Source: Bombyx mori
Taxonomy: Eukaryota; Arthropoda; Insecta; Lepidoptera; Bombycidae
Direction: 5' to 3'
DNA length: 64,000 nucleotides
NCBI RefSeq assembly: GCF_030269925.1
Contig: NC_085110.1
Location: forward strand, 1,488,001 to 1,552,000
Shown here: positions 62,601-64,000 of the stretch, piece by piece
Layout of the letters: each line of letters opens with the position of its first letter
Numbering within the stretch: the stretch's first letter is position 1
Position numbers and translations under genes: made by a program
Notes under the pieces: model-generated
Told to the model about the DNA's origin: nothing
The model's input: only the letters and a program-made list of their open reading frames with translations
Databases searched by the model: none

Positions 62601-63675
62601 ACATGTATTTTTATTAAATCAAATACATTAAAACCAATAACAACTGAGACTTACCTTTCATATATATGCTGGTTCAAACACTAAATAACGTTTATAAATC
62701 ATAGTCGTCTTCTATTATTATCAAATAAATAAAAGAGAGGAAAGTTTCTAGCACTAAAATAATTACCACCACAGGAAGTTAATTTGAAACGCGATTTTTT
62801 ATAAGTTAGCAGCTATTATCATACATATTCAGAGTTGTTTTGTGAACTTTCAACATTCTACTATTAAACTACAAAAAATGGAAGATTTTGCAACGAATAT
62901 AAAACTTATATTGAGCATCGAAAGATTTTCCCGGTTTTTTCCCGATTCGCCTCTCAATCCCTAATCGCCCCATTTTACCGGTACTAACGTTCTGAGCAAT
63001 CAATACATCCCCTAATTAGTTTTTTTAAGAGATTTTATGACCTAGTAACTAAGACGTTTAAGTCTTATTTTTATTTTAATGAAAACTTTTTTATATGAAT
63101 AATGATATTATGAAACGAAACGAAGTTGATTATTATGAAACATGGCATAAAATGATATGAAAATGAGATGAGATTATAAGGGATAAGGGATGATAAGATT
63201 ATAAGGGATCTCAGTAAAACGGTGGTTATTTACTGAGACTTTTTCAATGGATTTTTTGGAGGATTCCGAGAAGTTACGTTCAGCGGTTTTGTTTTATTTC
63301 CCCACATTTTTGCACTTTCACAGATACTAAACAGTTAATAAACTACCGTTATTATACATTTCAACCAGAAGAAACACTAATTAGATAAAATAAAACAAAT
63401 CATGCAACCTCACTCCTCGCGTTCCCGCCAAAAAGTCCCCTTACTCAGTTTTTTCAAATATCATACGAAGAGTTTTGAATTAGCGTTTAACGCTAATGAC
63501 GATATAGGGTTAGTCCGGATGCGGCGGCACTCACGTTGCCGAGCAGGTAGTGCTGGCGCATGAGCGCGTACAGCGCCGCGGCGGCGTGCGCGCGCGTGCC
63601 GCCCGCCAGCGCGGCGCCGTGCCGCAGCAGCACGCGGCACACGCTCCACTCCTCGCCGCAGCACGACCAGCCCAG
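50488..63675 (-). CDS. Dock7: DOCK6/7/8-type guanine nucleotide exchange factor (Zir-like), 3' part, 11 exons
   Basis: Exons in coding order: 63535-63675, 61329-61487, 60887-61063, 57999-58303, 57227-57398, 56598-56778, 54891-55018, 54464-54529, 53246-53362, 52450-52538, and 50546-50692 (or to a stop at 50488). All internal junctions are GT-AG and phases join without a break, giving about 560 aa. Hallmarks are [149 protein letters not shown] and [16 protein letters not shown]. These match the pre-DHR2 region and the DHR2 catalytic domain of the DOCK-C (6/7/8) class, which load GTP onto Rac and Cdc42. DHR1 and the N-terminus lie past 64,000. Exons are GC-rich, introns AT-rich and packed with transposons. 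Paralogue assignment (6/7/8, not 9-11) rests on remembered alignment. Confidence 0.94.
50746..51006. repeat. Three perfect 87-bp tandem repeats
   Basis: The unit starts TTATGCGAAATTCTTTGAAA; copies begin at 50746, 50833 and 50920. 87 is a multiple of three, so the minus strand stays open through all copies; that frame is a by-product. In a DOCK intron, 54 bp from exon k. Confidence 0.92.
51608..51634. repeat. Perfect 12-bp hairpin
   Basis: TCAATAATCGTG / CACGATTATTGA with loop GTT, in the DOCK intron between exons j and k. Confidence 0.8.
51919..51958. repeat. Perfect 17-bp hairpin
   Basis: CATTTTATTATTATTAT and its exact complement separated by GAGGAT. Confidence 0.8.
52283..52360 (-). mobile_element. 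Bm1-like SINE, tRNA-related head only
   Basis: On minus: CCTAAAGGATAAGACTATCT and GGTGTTCGAATCCCGC, then GGGTACCAATTTTT. This matches the head at 15913 but lacks the body. Confidence 0.7.
52450..52538 (-). CDS. Dock7: DOCK exon j (DHR2 lobe C)
   Basis: Encodes 29 residues plus two bases: [20 protein letters not shown], then RLTFKDFYK. The KLRL.FKDF motif aligns with the lobe-C helix after the sensor loop. The donor is AGAA|GTAAGT. Confidence 0.93.
52688..53066 (+). mobile_element. Probable solo LTR in DOCK intron
   Basis: Bounded by the inverted ends TGTTACGC and GCGTAACA (379 bp), with a TATAAAAG box at 52868 about midway, as in LTR promoters. No internal coding region or primer-binding site beside it and no exact target duplication seen, so this is an inference. 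Confidence 0.5.
53246..53362 (-). CDS. Dock7: DOCK exon i (DHR2 lobe C, catalytic loop)
   Basis: Encodes 39 residues, phase 0: [15 protein letters not shown] and [15 protein letters not shown]. In DOCK proteins the loop inside this lobe-C segment carries the valine nucleotide sensor that expels GDP and Mg2+; valines are present on both sides of TTT here. The donor is CAG|GTACCG. Confidence 0.95.
53435..53722 (-). mobile_element. Helitron-like repeat (second family)
   Basis: On minus it starts TCTATATATATAAAAATGAA and ends GGGTCAGCTAG, with A before and T after. The same family as 22604-22847. Confidence 0.8.
54027..54345 (+). mobile_element. Unnamed 0.4-kb repeat family, copy in DOCK intron
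   Basis: GACTTTTTTGCGGGAACGCG head and the conserved hairpin near 54233-54262; the 3' part is degraded. Confidence 0.75.
54464..54529 (-). CDS. Dock7: DOCK microexon h
   Basis: A 66-bp exon of 22 residues ([18 protein letters not shown], then IQKK), phase 0, with a TTCCAG acceptor and an AAG|GTACGT donor. [12 protein letters not shown] is a DHR2 block shared with DOCK7, so this short exon is secure despite its size. Confidence 0.93.
54891..55018 (-). CDS. Dock7: DOCK exon g (DHR2 lobe B)
   Basis: Two bases complete a lysine codon, then 42 residues: [18 protein letters not shown] and [19 protein letters not shown]. The RKTILTT..FPY.KTR block fixes the reading frame, which differs from the longest open frame here. 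Confidence 0.95.
55192..55353 (-). mobile_element. tRNA-derived SINE, third family
   Basis: On minus: ACGGCCGTCTGATGTAGTGG (A-box-like) and CGCGGGTTCGAATCCCACC (B box), then an AT-rich tail. Inserted in the DOCK f-g intron. No tRNA cloverleaf is expected to be functional. Confidence 0.7.
55391..55603 (-). mobile_element. Old Bm1-like SINE
   Basis: TAGATGGGCGAAGGGACTCA and GCCAGAAATAGGCGGCATGG preserve the family layout with many substitutions. Confidence 0.55.
55675..56553. mobile_element. 879-bp DNA transposon with about 40-bp TIRs
   Basis: Both ends begin CTACGAATAATAAAACTAT (right end as complement), continue with few mismatches for about 40 bp and share GGTTCCA further in. Flanks GTGTCTAGAG (55665-55674) and GTGTCTAGTG (56554-56563) form a 10-bp duplication with one mismatch. 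No transposase; a trinucleotide microsatellite lies at 55893-55935. Superfamily unknown. Confidence 0.85.
55893..55935. repeat. (CTA/CTG)n microsatellite
   Basis: Run of CTACTG and CTACTA units inside the 879-bp element. Confidence 0.9.
56598..56778 (-). CDS. Dock7: DOCK exon f (DHR2 lobe B)
   Basis: Encodes 60 residues plus one base: [38 protein letters not shown] and the [10 protein letters not shown] segment. The [14 protein letters not shown] block is strongly conserved in the family. The donor is ATCA|GTGAGT. Confidence 0.95.
56816..57187 (+). mobile_element. Bm1-like SINE, interrupted
   Basis: Starts TTTACTGGTGGTAGGACC. Body is interrupted at GTAGATGTCT by a LINE end (56991-57112) and resumes ATGTCTATGGGCTCCAG. 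Its A-tract stops about 40 nt from the exon e donor site. Confidence 0.88.
56991..57112 (+). mobile_element. LINE family C end nested in Bm1-like SINE
   Basis: AGCGGTAGGCAGCGGCTTGG to AAGGGCAATAT plus an A-tract; ATGTCT is duplicated at 56985-56990 and 57113-57118. Confidence 0.88.
57227..57398 (-). CDS. Dock7: DOCK exon e (DHR2 lobe A/B)
   Basis: One base closes a serine codon, then 57 residues: [34 protein letters not shown] and [19 protein letters not shown]. The FYG..FGDL and F.YKE..LTKL blocks are signatures of all DOCK DHR2 domains. Confidence 0.95.
57999..58303 (-). CDS. Dock7: DOCK exon d (DHR2 lobe A)
   Basis: Encodes 101 residues plus two bases: [20 protein letters not shown], then a His/Ala/Leu-rich loop ([20 protein letters not shown]) where vertebrate DOCK7 has a longer acidic loop, then [18 protein letters not shown] and YKKLANIH. 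The donor CACAG|GTACGC splits a serine codon finished by the next exon. Confidence 0.94.
58337..59922. mobile_element. 1.6-kb TIR element M1 in DOCK intron
   Basis: The left end TACCATGACATGGGGTAAAT and the right end, as complement, TACCGTACAATGGGGTAAAT are inverted repeats ending in TA. AATTGGGAC-type motifs recur inside near both ends (58371, 58747, 59731). No long transposase frame. Confidence 0.75.
59942..60344 (+). mobile_element. Unnamed 0.4-kb repeat family, best plus copy
   Basis: GACTTTTTGGCGGGAACGCG to GGTCATAAAATCCC, complete. CCTCCAAAAAGTCC at 60117-60130 is the inverse of the head. Followed by a truncated Bm1-like SINE (60349-60458) and an old minus copy (60495-60640). Confidence 0.8.
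60887..61063 (-). CDS. Dock7: DOCK exon c (start of DHR2)
   Basis: Encodes 59 residues, phase 0: [35 protein letters not shown] and [16 protein letters not shown]. These are the first TPR-like helices of DHR2 lobe A. The acceptor AG lies only 14 nt from the end of an inserted repeat. Confidence 0.95.
61079..61200 (-). mobile_element. Helitron-like 3' end beside DOCK exon c
   Basis: CTAGCTGTACCCGTCCGCTT at the left is of the CTAG-ending repeat type. On minus it ends 14 nt from the exon c acceptor. The other end was not found; a jockey-LINE scrap follows at 61201-61310. Confidence 0.5.
61329..61487 (-). CDS. Dock7: DOCK exon b
   Basis: Encodes 53 residues, phase 0: [18 protein letters not shown] followed by [25 protein letters not shown], a highly conserved DOCK-C segment leading into DHR2. 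The donor is CAG|GTGCGA. A jockey-LINE fragment begins 19 bp into the following intron. Confidence 0.95.
61797..62983. mobile_element. 1.2-kb TIR element M2 in DOCK intron
   Basis: The left end TACCGTAAAATGGGGCGATT and the right end, as complement, TACCGGTAAAATGGGGCGAT (one extra G) are inverted repeats of about 25 bp bounded by TA. Internal AATTGGGAC motifs resemble M1, so the two look related. Confidence 0.85.
63026..63438 (-). mobile_element. Unnamed 0.4-kb repeat family, minus copy
   Basis: Right edge GCGTTCCCGCCAAAAAGTCC is the family head; left edge AGAGATTTTATGACC is its end. Sits 97 bp from DOCK exon a. Confidence 0.8.
63535..63675 (-). CDS. Dock7: DOCK exon a (first exon in window)
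   Basis: Encodes 47 residues, phase 0 at both ends: a helical repeat stretch with the conserved [13 protein letters not shown] just before DHR2. The acceptor reads GTGTGCAG and the donor GTGAGT. It is very GC-rich, which produces long spurious open frames on the other strand. Confidence 0.92.
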
Positions 63676-63730
63676 CTGCACACGTCGACGCACTCAATTG
63701 TACTGTGTCGCTACTGTACTTCAATAATTA

Positions 63731-63945
63731 AATGTGTGGTGGTGGTAGGGCGCGTTCTGATTCCGCCTGTAATCCCGCCTATTTCTGCCGTGACTACTGC
63801 TTCGCGTTTCGGTTTGAAGGACGAGGTAACCGTTGTACTGTAAAATTAGAACTCGAGTTTTATGCAGACGGCGGCATTTATGTTGTAAATGTCTATGGGC
63901 TCCTGTAACAATTCAGTCATTCATCCATCTATATAAAAAAAGCTA
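63731..63945 (+). mobile_element. Bm1-like SINE, diverged headless copy
   Basis: Starts GTGGTGGTGGTAGGGCGCG; GCCTATTTCTGCCGTGAC and CTTCGCGTTTCGGTTTGAAG follow. Nothing recognisable from here to 64,000. Confidence 0.75.
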
Positions 63946-64000
63946 AAATGATATTTTCGCGGCAGAAAAAGCAGGACGACGCTGTCTCTTCGTGCATCCT

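Overview
The window looks like nuclear DNA of a lepidopteran, most likely Bombyx mori or a close relative. The basis is its AT-rich sequence full of short retroposons of silkworm type (Bm1-like SINEs), R1- and jockey-clade LINE ends, lepidopteran Helitrons, mariner and PIF/Harbinger relics, and two intron-split host genes with canonical GT-AG junctions. There are no bacterial operons, CRISPR arrays, rRNA genes or intact tRNA genes. Family names for repeats are from memory, not from a database search.

Region by region: 1-41.3 kb holds no host gene that I can support. It is a mosaic of transposon copies: a 158-bp palindromic MITE (432-589), Helitron copies at 12.9, 19.2 and 23.0 kb, a PIF/Harbinger deletion derivative at 15.2-15.9 kb, a 289-codon retroelement ORF with a nuclease-like motif at 20.3-21.2 kb, a nest of R1-clade LINEs inside another LINE at 26.7-28.4 kb, and an internally deleted mariner at 36.06-36.77 kb. 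At 41,366-43,778 (+) lies a complete five-exon HP1/chromobox gene (191 aa; chromodomain plus chromoshadow domain). From 44.5 to 50 kb there is another TE-rich interval, with one unassigned acidic ORF. From about 50.5 kb to 63.7 kb on the minus strand run eleven consecutive exons (about 560 aa) of a DOCK-family Rac/Cdc42 exchange factor of the DOCK6/7/8 type (Drosophila Zir). They cover the region before DHR2 and nearly all of DHR2. Its 5' part (DHR1 and N-terminus) lies beyond position 64,000, and its last few residues are uncertain.

HP1 and the DOCK gene converge tail to tail across about 6.7 kb of repeats. They have no obvious joint function: HP1 reads H3K9 methylation and compacts chromatin, while the DOCK protein activates small GTPases in the cytoplasm. 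The DOCK introns are unusually rich in separate transposon families: two TIR elements sharing terminal motifs, an 879-bp element with 40-bp TIRs and an imperfect 10-bp target duplication, a probable solo LTR, Helitron relics, Bm1 copies, and an unnamed 0.4-kb hairpin-bearing family. These are the most informative novelties; I saw no new multi-gene system.
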